Positions 33,953 to 42,019 of a stretch of 64,000 bases of DNA are shown piece by piece (position 1 is the first letter of the stretch; the number at the start of each line of letters is the position of its first letter). The notes under the pieces were generated by a model. It saw only the letters and a list, made by a program, of their open reading frames with translations. It was not told the origin of the DNA and did not search any database. The position numbers and the translations under genes are program-made. The DNA comes from Oscillospiraceae bacterium (lineage in GTDB: Bacteria; Bacillota; Clostridia; Oscillospirales; CAG-382): NCBI GenBank assembly GCA_015064625.1, contig SVRW01000011.1, positions 1-64,000 on the forward strand, written 5' to 3'.

Positions 33953-33964
33953 TAAAAGTGGCTT

Positions 33965-34438
33965 ATGAACGAAGCCGAAATTAGAAAAATAGTTCAAAAT
34001 ACCATTTCCAAACTAAAAACTGACAAATCTAAAATGACTCTCGCACTTGCAGAAATAATCTGCACTGCGGTAATCTCAAAGGCAAATGAACTCGGAGTCA
34101 AAGCCGTTGTTTGCATATCAGATGCAGGCGGACATCCGATTCTCGTCAAATCTATGGACGACGCTTACATCGCAAGTTACGATATAGCCGTGAACAAAGC
34201 ATTCACAGTTGTTTCGTTGAAGATGTCAACAAAAGAGCTGAAGCCCCTTGCACAGCCTGGGGAATCTCTCTACGGCATACAGTTTACAAACGGTGGAAGG
34301 ATTGTTATTTTCGGTGGCGGTGACACTATTGAAAACGAAGGCAGAATTATAGGCGGTCTTGGTGTCAGCGGTGGAAGCGAGGAGCAGGATTCATTGCTTT
34401 CCGCATACGGAAAAGAGTATTTTGAAAACTTAACGTAA
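33965..34438 (+). CDS. PduO C-terminal/GlcG/HbpS-like protein with N-terminal targeting helix
   Basis: 157 residues starting 12 bases after the aldolase. Residues 1-20 (MNEAEIRKIVQNTISKLKTD) form a lumen-targeting amphipathic helix. The rest matches the GlcG/HbpS fold (VVCISDAGGHPILVKSMDDA, ASYDIAVNKAFTVVS, GRIVIFGGG). Relatives bind haem, cobalamin or Fe-S centres; here the ligand is unknown. It recurs in glycyl radical microcompartment operons. Confidence 0.87.
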   Translation: MNEAEIRKIVQNTISKLKTDKSKMTLALAEIICTAVISKANELGVKAVVCISDAGGHPILVKSMDDAYIASYDIAVNKAFTVVSLKMSTKELKPLAQPGESLYGIQFTNGGRIVIFGGGDTIENEGRIIGGLGVSGGSEEQDSLLSAYGKEYFENLT

Positions 34439-34458
34439 TAATCGAAAGGATAACAGAG

Positions 34459-35655
34459 ATGGATATTAAATCAACTGATATCGAAAAGATAGTCAGACAG
34501 GTCCTTGAAAACATGAATCAATCAAGTGCACCTGCTTCTAAAACATCATCTGTTCCCGCAAAAAGCCGTGTTGCGATGCTCACAAAACTTGAGCATTTCG
34601 ACATTGAAGAACATCCCATTCCTGAAATTGGCGACGATGACATTCTCGTAAAGGTTGAAGGATGCGGAGTTTGCGGTACAGACGCTCACGAATTCAAGAG
34701 AGACCCCTTTTCTCTCATTCCCGTTGTTCTCGGTCACGAAGGAACGGGTGAAATAGTAAAAATGGGTAAAAATGTCAAGAAGGACAGCGCAGGTAAACCT
34801 CTCGCCATCGGTGACAAGGTTGTTACTTGTATGATCTTCAAGGACAATCCCGACATTACAATGTTTGACCTTAACAAACAGAACGTTGGCGGTGCAGACG
34901 TTTACGGACTTCTTCCCGACGACGATAAAAAGCTTAACGGCTGGTTCGCTGATTATATTCTCATAAGAGGCGGTTCTACCGTATTTAACGTAAGTGATCT
35001 GGATCTTGATTCAAGAATACTTATCGAGCCTTGTGCAGTTCTTATTCACGCTGTTGAAAGAGCTAAAACAACAGGCATTCTCCGTTTCAACTCAAGAGTT
35101 GTAGTTCAGGGATGCGGACCTATCGGTCTTATTTGTATCGCAATTCTCAGAGCTATGGGAACGGAAAACATCGTTGCTGTTGACGGTGAAGCAAAGAGAC
35201 TTGAATTTGCAAAGCTCATGGGAGCTGACAAAACCGTTAACTTCAAGGAACACAAGGGCATTGAAGCTCTTGCAGGTGCTGTTAAAGATGCATTCGGCGG
35301 ATACCTTGCAGACTTTGCTTTCCAATGCACAGGTTCACCTATTGCACATGCAAACATTTACAAATTCATCCGCAACGGCGGCGGACTTTGTGAGCTTGGC
35401 TTCTTCATCAACGGTGGAGATGCAACTATAAATCCTCACTTTGATATCTGCTCCAAGGAAATTACAACTGTTGGCTCATGGGTATATACGCTCAGAGACT
35501 ACGTTACAACCTTCGATTTCCTCAAGAGAGCAAAAGCAATAGGACTTCCCCTTGAAAAACTCATTACACATAAGTATCCCCTTGAAAAAATCAACGAAGC
35601 GTTGGAAACCAATCTCAAGATGGAAGGTCTTAAGATTGCCATCGTCAACGAATGA
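34459..35655 (+). CDS. alcohol dehydrogenase (MDR family) with N-terminal targeting helix
   Basis: 398 residues. Residues 1-20 form an amphipathic targeting helix (DIEKIVRQVLENMN), then a Ser/Ala/Pro-rich linker to about 36. The MDR core follows with catalytic zinc ligands Cys72 (GVCGTD) and the His of LGHEG, and the nucleotide fold VVQGCGPIGLICIAIL. The lobe that normally binds structural zinc lacks its four cysteines (one Cys in TCMIFKD only). It probably reduces lactaldehyde and/or propionaldehyde, recycling NADH inside the compartment. Confidence 0.9.
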   Translation: MDIKSTDIEKIVRQVLENMNQSSAPASKTSSVPAKSRVAMLTKLEHFDIEEHPIPEIGDDDILVKVEGCGVCGTDAHEFKRDPFSLIPVVLGHEGTGEIVKMGKNVKKDSAGKPLAIGDKVVTCMIFKDNPDITMFDLNKQNVGGADVYGLLPDDDKKLNGWFADYILIRGGSTVFNVSDLDLDSRILIEPCAVLIHAVERAKTTGILRFNSRVVVQGCGPIGLICIAILRAMGTENIVAVDGEAKRLEFAKLMGADKTVNFKEHKGIEALAGAVKDAFGGYLADFAFQCTGSPIAHANIYKFIRNGGGLCELGFFINGGDATINPHFDICSKEITTVGSWVYTLRDYVTTFDFLKRAKAIGLPLEKLITHKYPLEKINEALETNLKMEGLKIAIVNE

Positions 35656-35676
35656 TAAAAAGGCAGGTTGATACAT

Positions 35677-35991
35677 ATGGCAATGGCTACGGGATTTTTA
35701 GAGGTTTACGGACTTGCGGCGGCATTCGTTGCAGTCGATGCAGGATGCAAGGCAGCAGCAGTTACCGTTGAAACCCTTGATAAAAACAAACCCGGGAATG
35801 CTGATGCACTTCCCGTTCCCCTTATCGTTCTGATTAAGTTCAGAGGTACTGTGGAAAACGTTAAAGCGGCAGTTGAAGCGGCGGCAGAAGCCGTAAGCAA
35901 GGTTTCAGGTGTTGTATCGAAACACGTTATCGCAAACACCGAAGAATCAACGGAAAAAATGCTCAAGCTCAACGCTTTTGATAAGAAATAA
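35677..35991 (+). CDS. microcompartment shell protein, divergent BMC-H
   Basis: 104 residues from the ATG at 35677. Single BMC domain (ATGFLEVYGLAAAFVAVDAG, FRGTVENVKAAVEAAAEAV) with a longer loop (ETLDKNKPGNADALPVP) than the other tiles of this operon. It forms a hexamer; the longer loop near the pore may change its permeability. Clearly distinct from the four near-identical BMC-H genes that follow. Confidence 0.88.
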   Translation: MAMATGFLEVYGLAAAFVAVDAGCKAAAVTVETLDKNKPGNADALPVPLIVLIKFRGTVENVKAAVEAAAEAVSKVSGVVSKHVIANTEESTEKMLKLNAFDKK

Positions 35992-36018
35992 CATATTTTA
36001 TTTTGAGAGGTATAAAAA

Positions 36019-36297
36019 ATGGCACTTGAAGCACTCGGTATGGTAGAAACACGCGGTCTTGTTGCAGCAATCGAAGCAGCAGACGCTATGGTTAAAGCCG
36101 CAGAAGTTACACTTATCGGCACAGAAAAAATCGGTTCCGGTCTCGTTTCCGTTATGGTAAGAGGCGACGTTGGAGCTGTTAAAGCTGCAACAGAAGCAGG
36201 AAGCGCAGCCGCTTCCAGACTCGGTGAAATCGTTGCGGTTCACGTTATTCCCCGTCCTCATGCAGACGTTGAGAAGATTCTTCCCGTACTCAACTAA
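36019..36297 (+). CDS. microcompartment shell protein BMC-H, copy 1
   Basis: 92-residue BMC-H of the PduA/EutM/CcmK kind: [55 protein letters not shown]. The loop KIGSGL lines the hexamer pore. It differs from copies 2-4 at a few positions, for example AEVT instead of ANVE and the end VLN instead of SLK. RBS GAGAGG before ATG. Confidence 0.95.
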   Translation: MALEALGMVETRGLVAAIEAADAMVKAAEVTLIGTEKIGSGLVSVMVRGDVGAVKAATEAGSAAASRLGEIVAVHVIPRPHADVEKILPVLN

Positions 36298-36317
36298 ATT
36301 AACACCACGGAGGCGTT

Positions 36318-36686
36318 ATGAAATCATTGGGATTCGTTGAAGTCAGCGGAGTTGTTGCCGCAGTCGATGCCCTTGACATTATGTGTAAGAGCGCAGACGT
36401 TTCTCTTGTGAGTTGGGAAAGAAAATTGGGCGGACGTCTCGTTACACTTATCGTTACGGGCAACGTTTCAGCCGTTACAGCCGCTGTTGAAAGCGCAAAG
36501 GAAAGTTGTATAAAGAAGCCTTGCGCCACAGCAGTTATTGCTAACCCACATCCTGAAACTGTCAGACTTGCAGAACTTTCCGCAAAAAGACTTGAGAAAA
36601 AAGCAAACGAAGAAAAATCCGACAAAGCTCCTGAAAAGAAGCCTGCGGAGAAAAAAACTACTAAAAAAACAAAAACAGATAAATAA
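36318..36686 (+). CDS. BMC-H shell protein with Lys-rich C-terminal tail
   Basis: 122 residues. The first 85 form a divergent BMC domain (MKSLGFVEVSGVVAAVDALD, IVTGNVSAVTAAVE, VIANPHPETV). The tail (about 90-122) is a run of Lys, Glu and Pro (EKKPAEKKTTKKTK) and is predicted to be flexible. PduK-like proteins also carry C-terminal extensions, but this one has no cysteine cluster. The tail could bind nucleic acid, enzymes or another shell face. Confidence 0.88.
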   Translation: MKSLGFVEVSGVVAAVDALDIMCKSADVSLVSWERKLGGRLVTLIVTGNVSAVTAAVESAKESCIKKPCATAVIANPHPETVRLAELSAKRLEKKANEEKSDKAPEKKPAEKKTTKKTKTDK

Positions 36687-36700
36687 GGAGATAAATAATT

Positions 36701-36979
36701 ATGGCACTTGAAGCACTCGGTATGGTTGAAACCCGTGGTCTTGTTGCAGCTATTGAAGCTGCTGACGCTATGGTTAAAGCAGCTAACGTTGAACTTATCG
36801 GCACTGAAAAAATCGGTTCCGGTCTCGTATCCGTTATGGTTAGAGGCGACGTTGGAGCTGTTAAAGCCGCTACAGAAGCAGGAAGCTCTGCTGCTTCCAG
36901 ACTTGGCGAAATCGTTGCTGTTCACGTTATTCCCCGTCCTCATGCAGACGTTGAAAAAATTCTTCCCTCTCTTAAATAA
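36701..36979 (+). CDS. microcompartment shell protein BMC-H, copy 2
   Basis: 92 residues, nearly identical to copies 1, 3 and 4, with ATG after AAGGAG. It differs from copy 3 mainly at SSAAS versus TAAS and at the ending PSLK versus PTLK. Sequence similarity extends into the flanking spacer shared with copies 3 and 4, pointing to tandem duplication. Confidence 0.95.
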   Translation: MALEALGMVETRGLVAAIEAADAMVKAANVELIGTEKIGSGLVSVMVRGDVGAVKAATEAGSSAASRLGEIVAVHVIPRPHADVEKILPSLK

Positions 36980-37005
36980 TTGAAAATAATTTGGAGGTAA
37001 ATATT

Positions 37006-37284
37006 ATGGCACTCGAAGCACTCGGTATGGTTGAAACCCGTGGTCTTGTTGCAGCTATTGAAGCTGCTGACGCTATGGTTAAAGCCGCTAACGTTGAACT
37101 TATCGGCACTGAAAAAATCGGTTCCGGTCTCGTTTCCGTTATGGTAAGAGGCGACGTTGGAGCTGTTAAAGCCGCTACAGAAGCAGGAAGCACAGCCGCT
37201 TCCAGACTTGGCGAAATCGTTGCTGTTCACGTTATTCCACGTCCTCATGCAGATGTTGAAAAAATTCTTCCCACTCTTAAATAA
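37006..37284 (+). CDS. microcompartment shell protein BMC-H, copy 3
   Basis: 92 residues from the ATG at 37006 after GGAGGTAAAT. Same tile type as the copies on both sides; the spacer before it (TTGAAAATAATTTGGAGGTA) is almost the same as the one before copy 4. Confidence 0.95.
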   Translation: MALEALGMVETRGLVAAIEAADAMVKAANVELIGTEKIGSGLVSVMVRGDVGAVKAATEAGSTAASRLGEIVAVHVIPRPHADVEKILPTLK

Positions 37285-37311
37285 TTAAAAATAATTCGGA
37301 GGTAAAATATT

Positions 37312-37590
37312 ATGGCACTTCAAGCACTCGGCATGGTTGAAACCCGTGGTCTCGTTGCCGCTATCGAAGCAGCAGATGCTATGGTTAAAGCCGCTAACGT
37401 TGAACTTATCGGCACTGAAAAAATCGGTTCAGGTCTCGTATCCGTTATGGTAAGAGGTGACGTTGGAGCTGTTAAAGCTGCAACTGAAGCAGGAAGCACA
37501 GCCGCTTCCAGACTTGGTGAAATCGTTGCTGTTCACGTTATTCCACGTCCTCATGCAGACGTTGAGAAGATTCTTCCTTCTCTTAAATAA
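37312..37590 (+). CDS. microcompartment shell protein BMC-H, copy 4
   Basis: 92 residues, begins [13 protein letters not shown] (Gln instead of Glu at position 4) and ends PSLK. ATG after GGAGGTAAAA. It is the last intact copy; decayed 3' ends of further copies follow. Confidence 0.95.
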   Translation: MALQALGMVETRGLVAAIEAADAMVKAANVELIGTEKIGSGLVSVMVRGDVGAVKAATEAGSTAASRLGEIVAVHVIPRPHADVEKILPSLK

Positions 37591-37690
37591 TATCACGTCC
37601 TCATGCGGATGAAAGGAAAAACCTTCCCTCTATTGCGTTATTCCCCGTCCTCACGCAGACGCCCGGAAGATTCTTCCTTCACTTAAATAA
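37591..37690 (+). pseudogene. two decayed 3' ends of further BMC-H copies
   Basis: The segment at 37592-37635 repeats TCACGTCCTCATGC.GA and a garbled ending. The segment at 37639-37690 reads GTTATTCCCCGTCCTCACGC then AAGATTCTTCCTTCACTTAAATAA, coding [17 protein letters not shown] and a stop, in the place of the BMC-H C-terminus. No start or body remains. These are scars of past expansion and contraction of the BMC-H array. Confidence 0.85.
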
Positions 37691-37726
37691 TTGAAGAAAG
37701 CTGGAAAACAAATCAAAATAGATTTG

Positions 37727-37773
37727 TTTTCCAAGCAGTACGTCTGAAAAATTCGGGCGCACTGCTTGGAAAA
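37727..37773 (+). promoter_or_regulatory. intercistronic hairpin within the microcompartment operon
   Basis: TTTTCCAAGCAGT (37727-37739) and ACTGCTTGGAAAA (37761-37773) form a perfect 13-bp stem with a 21-base loop. It is not followed by a T-run, so it is more likely an mRNA processing or stabilising element, or a partial terminator, marking off the shell genes from the genes that follow. Confidence 0.7.
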
Positions 37774-37803
37774 TAAACAATTCACTTTTTGGGAGATAAG
37801 AAT

Positions 37804-38076
37804 ATGTTAGTTGGAAAAATTGTTGGTAGTGTTGTTTCCACGAGAAAAAACGAAAGACTTGTGGGAAGCAAATTTATGATAGTTGAAACTTGCGAAAAAA
37901 TGGGTGAAGTAAAGCGTATTGTTGCCATTGACGACGTTGGAGCAGGCATTGGCGAAATGGTTCTCGTTGTAACAGGAAGTGCCGCAAGAATCGGTTGCGA
38001 CCACGGAAACGCCCCCGTTGACGCCGCTATCGTCGGCATAATCGATAGCGGAATAGGATTTGATTTGGCAGACTAA
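37804..38076 (+). CDS. microcompartment vertex protein, EutN/CcmL type
   Basis: 90 residues from the ATG at 37804 (GGGAGATAAG upstream). It forms the pentamer that caps shell vertices: MLVGKIVGSVVSTRKNERL, IVAIDDVGAGIGEMVLVVTG and SAARIGC, PVDAAIVGIID match the family. It is the only pentamer gene in the operon. Confidence 0.95.
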   Translation: MLVGKIVGSVVSTRKNERLVGSKFMIVETCEKMGEVKRIVAIDDVGAGIGEMVLVVTGSAARIGCDHGNAPVDAAIVGIIDSGIGFDLAD

Positions 38077-38096
38077 ACTGAAAAGGCAGTTAAACT

Positions 38097-39422
38097 ATGA
38101 CTTTTGATAAATTAAAGGAAACTCTCCGCAAAGGCGGTGTTGTAGGAGCAGGAGGCGCAGGCTTCCCCAGCTATGCCAAGCTTTCAGACAAAGCCGAAGT
38201 CGTTATCCTCAACTGTGCAGAATGTGAACCGCTTTTAAAGCTTCACAGACAAGTGCTTGAGGAATATACTTATGAGATTCTTTCCGCATTGTCGGAAATA
38301 TTGAAAATTATCGGTGCAGAAAAAGGAATTGTAGCAATTAAATCTCATTACACTTCTGCACTGAATGCACTGAAAGCAGAAATTTCCGAATTTCCCAATA
38401 TTTCTATTCATACTCTTGATTCCATATATCCTGCTGGAGATGAAATAATCCTTATAAAAGAGGTAACAAATAAGACTGTTTCCCCAGGCAAGCTTCCAAT
38501 CTCCTCAGGCGTAATTGTATACAACGTGGAAACTATGTACAACGCATGGAAAGCCATGAAGGGTCAACCTGTAACGCATAAATACGTAACTGTTGCAGGC
38601 GAAGTAAAATCTCCCGTTACGTTATACGTTCCAATTGGAACGAAGGTTTCAGAGCTTATTGAAGAAGCAGGAGGCGTTACCGGAGAGAACCCCGAATATC
38701 TTTCAGGCGGTCCGATGATGGGCAAGCTTATAAATCCTACGGACGTTGTTACAAAGACAACAAACGCAATTATAGTTCTTCCCGAAAGCCACAGCGTTGT
38801 TATGGGTAAGAAGCGGAATTTCAAAATAAATCTTCGCCGTACCATGTCAGTTTGCTGTCAATGCAGGAGCTGTACGGATTTATGTTCAAGACACGTGATA
38901 GGATACCCCGTTGAACCTCATAACGTAATGAGAGTTTTCTCCAATGGAGGCGCAGGTGCAACGGATTCCCTTTTGGGTTCCATGTTCTGTTCAGGATGTG
39001 GGCTTTGCGAAACTTATTCCTGCCCTCAAGGACTTTCTCCAAGAGCAATAATTGCAGAAATGAAGGATGCGGCAAGGAAAAACGGTATAAAACCGCCTCA
39101 GGATATAGAACCTGATTTAAACGTTAAGGATGCCGATTTGAGAAAAGTTTCCGTTGAAAGACTTACTTCAAGATTGGGACTTAAAAGATACGACGTCGAT
39201 GCTCCCATAAAAGAAGGCTTCGAAACAAAAACCGTAAAAATACTCATGTCACAACATATAGGCGCTCCCGCGATTCCTTGCGTTTCGGAAGGTGACGAAG
39301 TGAAAGCAGGCGACCTTATCGGGAAAGCACCCGACGGAGCATTGGGTGTTGATATCCATTCATCCATAAACGGAAAGGTAATTTCTGTAACCGATAAACA
39401 CGTTAAGATAAAACTTAGTTGA
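38097..39422 (+). CDS. PduS/RnfC-like Fe-S flavoprotein
   Basis: 441 residues. N-terminal RnfC-like FMN/NADH-binding region (GGVVGAGGAGFPSYAKL, LNCAECEP), an SLBB-like domain (about 165-215), and two [4Fe-4S] motifs CCQCRSCTDLC and CSGCGLCETYSC (about 262-315). The C-terminus is a beta-barrel of the lipoyl/RnfC type. In Pdu systems PduS reduces cofactors and is thought to exchange electrons with PduT across the shell. It lies beside the pduT-like gene, as expected. Confidence 0.92.
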   Translation: MTFDKLKETLRKGGVVGAGGAGFPSYAKLSDKAEVVILNCAECEPLLKLHRQVLEEYTYEILSALSEILKIIGAEKGIVAIKSHYTSALNALKAEISEFPNISIHTLDSIYPAGDEIILIKEVTNKTVSPGKLPISSGVIVYNVETMYNAWKAMKGQPVTHKYVTVAGEVKSPVTLYVPIGTKVSELIEEAGGVTGENPEYLSGGPMMGKLINPTDVVTKTTNAIIVLPESHSVVMGKKRNFKINLRRTMSVCCQCRSCTDLCSRHVIGYPVEPHNVMRVFSNGGAGATDSLLGSMFCSGCGLCETYSCPQGLSPRAIIAEMKDAARKNGIKPPQDIEPDLNVKDADLRKVSVERLTSRLGLKRYDVDAPIKEGFETKTVKILMSQHIGAPAIPCVSEGDEVKAGDLIGKAPDGALGVDIHSSINGKVISVTDKHVKIKLS

Positions 39423-39443
39423 ACGTAAGAAGGAAAAAGATAA

Positions 39444-39989
39444 ATGAAAAAAGCACTCGGAATGATAGAATTCAAAACCGTTGCATCGGGAATAACCGCA
39501 ACTGACATAATGCTTAAAACCGCAGACGTGGAAGTTGTTCAGGCTAACCCCGTATGCCCCGGTAAATATCTTGCAACTATTGCAGGGGAAATAAGCGCGG
39601 TCAAATCAGCAATAGAAGCGGCTGAAAGATTCAACCCTTCTATGCTTATTGACAAGTTTCTCCTTGGAAACCCTCATGAAAGCATTCAACCTGCAATCTG
39701 CGGAGCGTTGGATATCAAGAACAAAAGCGCAATAGGAATAATTGAAACGTACACAGCCGCTTCTTGCGTTGTTGCCGCTGATACAGCCGCAAAAACCGCT
39801 CTCGTCGACTTGGTTGAAATAAGACTTGCAAAGGGTATGTGCGGTAAATCCTACATAATCCTTACAGGAAGCGTATCATCAGTTACAGCTGCGATAGACC
39901 GCGCAAAAGCGGGTGTTGAGGACGGAATGTTCCTCGATAGCTCCATAATCCCCGGTCCTGATGCAAGACTTTGGGACAGTATTCTGTAA
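39444..39989 (+). CDS. tandem-BMC trimer shell protein, PduT type
   Basis: 181 residues with two fused BMC domains (ALGMIEFKTVASGITATD; SAIGIIETYTAASCVVAAD). Cys38, in NPVCPGK, falls exactly where the PduT cysteine that binds a [4Fe-4S] cluster in the trimer pore is found. This supports electron transfer through the shell with the PduS-like protein encoded just before it. Confidence 0.93.
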   Translation: MKKALGMIEFKTVASGITATDIMLKTADVEVVQANPVCPGKYLATIAGEISAVKSAIEAAERFNPSMLIDKFLLGNPHESIQPAICGALDIKNKSAIGIIETYTAASCVVAADTAAKTALVDLVEIRLAKGMCGKSYIILTGSVSSVTAAIDRAKAGVEDGMFLDSSIIPGPDARLWDSIL

Positions 39990-40015
39990 AAGCATAAGTT
40001 AAGGAGGGGAATCCT

Positions 40016-40786
40016 TTGCTCGCAATCGAAAGAAGAAGGAATATTCTTGAAAGACTTTCCGCCAGCGGAAAGGTAATAGTAGCCGAGCTTGCAAAAGATT
40101 TCGGAGTCACAGAGGAAACTATTCGTCGAGATTTGGAAAAGCTGGACAGAGAAGGGCTTGTATCCAAGACTTACGGCGGAGCTGTATCAAAGCGAACAAA
40201 CACCCTTGATTTGCCATATAACATCCGTGAAGGCGTTAACGTTGAGCAAAAGCAAGCTATAGCGGACAAAATATGCGAGCTTATATGCGACGGTGAACGA
40301 ATAATGGTTGACTCAAGCTCAACAGCTCTCTATATCATCAAAAGAATAAAAGAAAAGAAAAACCTTACCATAATAACGAATTCCGTAAAAATCCTTATAG
40401 AGCTTGCGGAAAAACATGATTGGACAGTTCTCTCCACAGGAGGAGTTCTCAAAAAAGGTGCTCTTTCACTTACAGGTTCATCTGCTGAAAAAATGATAAA
40501 TTCATACCATGTTGATACAGCAATATGCTCCTGCAAAGGACTTGATATGAACCTTGGAGTTACCGATTCCAACGAGAACGACAGCCTTATAAAACAAGCA
40601 ATGCTTGCTTCTGCAGAAAGATGTATTCTTGCTCTTGACTCTGAAAAATTTGACAAAAAATCCTTTGTCAAGGTCTGCACTGCTACAAGCGTTGACGTTA
40701 TCGTTACCGATTCCGAGCCTTCGGAAAAATGGGTTGGATTCTGCAACGAAAATAATATTGAATTAGTATATAATAAAACAACTTGA
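40016..40786 (+). CDS. DeoR-family transcriptional regulator
   Basis: 256 residues, TTG start after AAGGAGGGG. N-terminal winged helix with the DeoR signature (RRNILERLSASGKVIVAELA, VTEETIRRDLEKLDREGLV, YGGAV). The C-terminal sugar-phosphate sensing domain (IMVDSSSTALYI, TIITNSVKI, STGGVLKKGALSLTG, KFDKKSF) follows. It probably represses the operon until a sugar phosphate such as fuculose-1-phosphate is present. It lies within the operon, so it may be autoregulated; the inverted repeat at 28877-28919 is a candidate operator. Confidence 0.92.
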   Translation: MLAIERRRNILERLSASGKVIVAELAKDFGVTEETIRRDLEKLDREGLVSKTYGGAVSKRTNTLDLPYNIREGVNVEQKQAIADKICELICDGERIMVDSSSTALYIIKRIKEKKNLTIITNSVKILIELAEKHDWTVLSTGGVLKKGALSLTGSSAEKMINSYHVDTAICSCKGLDMNLGVTDSNENDSLIKQAMLASAERCILALDSEKFDKKSFVKVCTATSVDVIVTDSEPSEKWVGFCNENNIELVYNKTT

Positions 40787-40801
40787 AAGGATATAAAAAC
40801 T

Positions 40802-42001
40802 ATGAAAATTCTGGTTCTAAACGCGGGAAGCTCATCTCTCAAATATCAGCTTTTCAACATGGAAAGCTCGGAGGTACTCGCAAAAGGTAATTGCGAAAGA
40901 ATTGGCGCAGGAGGAACTATTACCCACAAACGCCCTAACGCAGACCCATTATTTGAAGAACTTAATCTTGAAAATCACGGTGTTGCTTTGGAACGCGTTC
41001 TCGCTCTCCTTTGCTCCGATGAATATGGCGTTATCAAATCAATTTCCGAAATAGATGCAGTTGGACACCGTGTTGCTCACGGCGGTGAACAGCTTAAAGA
41101 ATCCTCAATCGTTACAGAAAGTGTTATCAAATATCTTGAAACGATTGTTCCCATCAACCCTCTCCACGGTCCTCCTGCACTTGCAGGTATGAAGGCTTGT
41201 CTCGAACTTATGCCCGAGGTTAAGCAGGTTGCTGTTTTCGACACTTCTTTCTATTCCGAAATAGAAGATTTCAGATATATCTACCCTATCCCCTACGAAT
41301 TCTACGAAAACGACAAAATCCGTCGTTACGGCTTCCATGGAACTTCTCACAGATACGTAAGCGCACAGCTTGCAAAATGCTTGGGCAAGCCTATTGAAGA
41401 ATTGAAGATAATTACTTGTCACCTTGGAAACGGTTCTTCCATCACAGCCGTAGACGGTGGAAAAGCAATAGATACCTCCATGGGCTTCAGCCCACAAGAA
41501 GGTATCGAAATGGGTACACGTTCAGGAAGCATCGACCCTACAATCGTTCCTTATCTTATGAAAACAAAGGGATATACAGCTCAAGAGGTTGAAGACATCA
41601 TAAACAAAAAGAGCGGACTTTTGGGCGTTTCGGGAATTTCCAACGATTGCCGTAACGTAAACGAAGCAGCCGAAGCAGGCAACAAGAGAGCAGAGCTTGC
41701 AATAAAGATTCTTATAAACGGTATCAAAAAACATATTGGCTCATACGTTGCTGAATTAAACGGACTTGATGCTGTTGTATTCACAGCAGGTATTGGTGAA
41801 AACGATTGGACAATCCGTGAAAAAGTATGCGACAATATGGATTATCTCGGAATCGAAATCGACAAAGAGAAAAACAAGAACTTCAAGAGAGGTATTCCTT
41901 TCGATATCACAGCAAAAGGCGCAAAGGTTGCTACTTGGGTTATTCCTACAGACGAGGAATATATGATAGCTATTGATACCCAAAGACTTGCAAACAAATA
42001 A
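40802..42001 (+). CDS. ackA: acetate/propionate kinase
   Basis: 399 residues, ATG with GAAAGGAT upstream. Full-length acetate kinase: MKILVLNAGSSSLKYQLF, VGHRVAHGGEQ, FDTSFYSEI, RRYGFHGTSHRYVS, HLGNGSSITAVDGGK and FTAGIGEND. In this operon it would turn propionyl-phosphate made by PduL into propionate and ATP. No targeting helix, so it probably works outside or at the shell. A genomic ackA for acetate may exist elsewhere. Confidence 0.93.
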   Translation: MKILVLNAGSSSLKYQLFNMESSEVLAKGNCERIGAGGTITHKRPNADPLFEELNLENHGVALERVLALLCSDEYGVIKSISEIDAVGHRVAHGGEQLKESSIVTESVIKYLETIVPINPLHGPPALAGMKACLELMPEVKQVAVFDTSFYSEIEDFRYIYPIPYEFYENDKIRRYGFHGTSHRYVSAQLAKCLGKPIEELKIITCHLGNGSSITAVDGGKAIDTSMGFSPQEGIEMGTRSGSIDPTIVPYLMKTKGYTAQEVEDIINKKSGLLGVSGISNDCRNVNEAAEAGNKRAELAIKILINGIKKHIGSYVAELNGLDAVVFTAGIGENDWTIREKVCDNMDYLGIEIDKEKNKNFKRGIPFDITAKGAKVATWVIPTDEEYMIAIDTQRLANK

Positions 42002-42019
42002 AACTGAAAGGTGAACGAA

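Noticed and set aside
37591..37690. A further functional BMC-H gene
   Set aside because: Only 3' ends remain; no start codon or BMC body.
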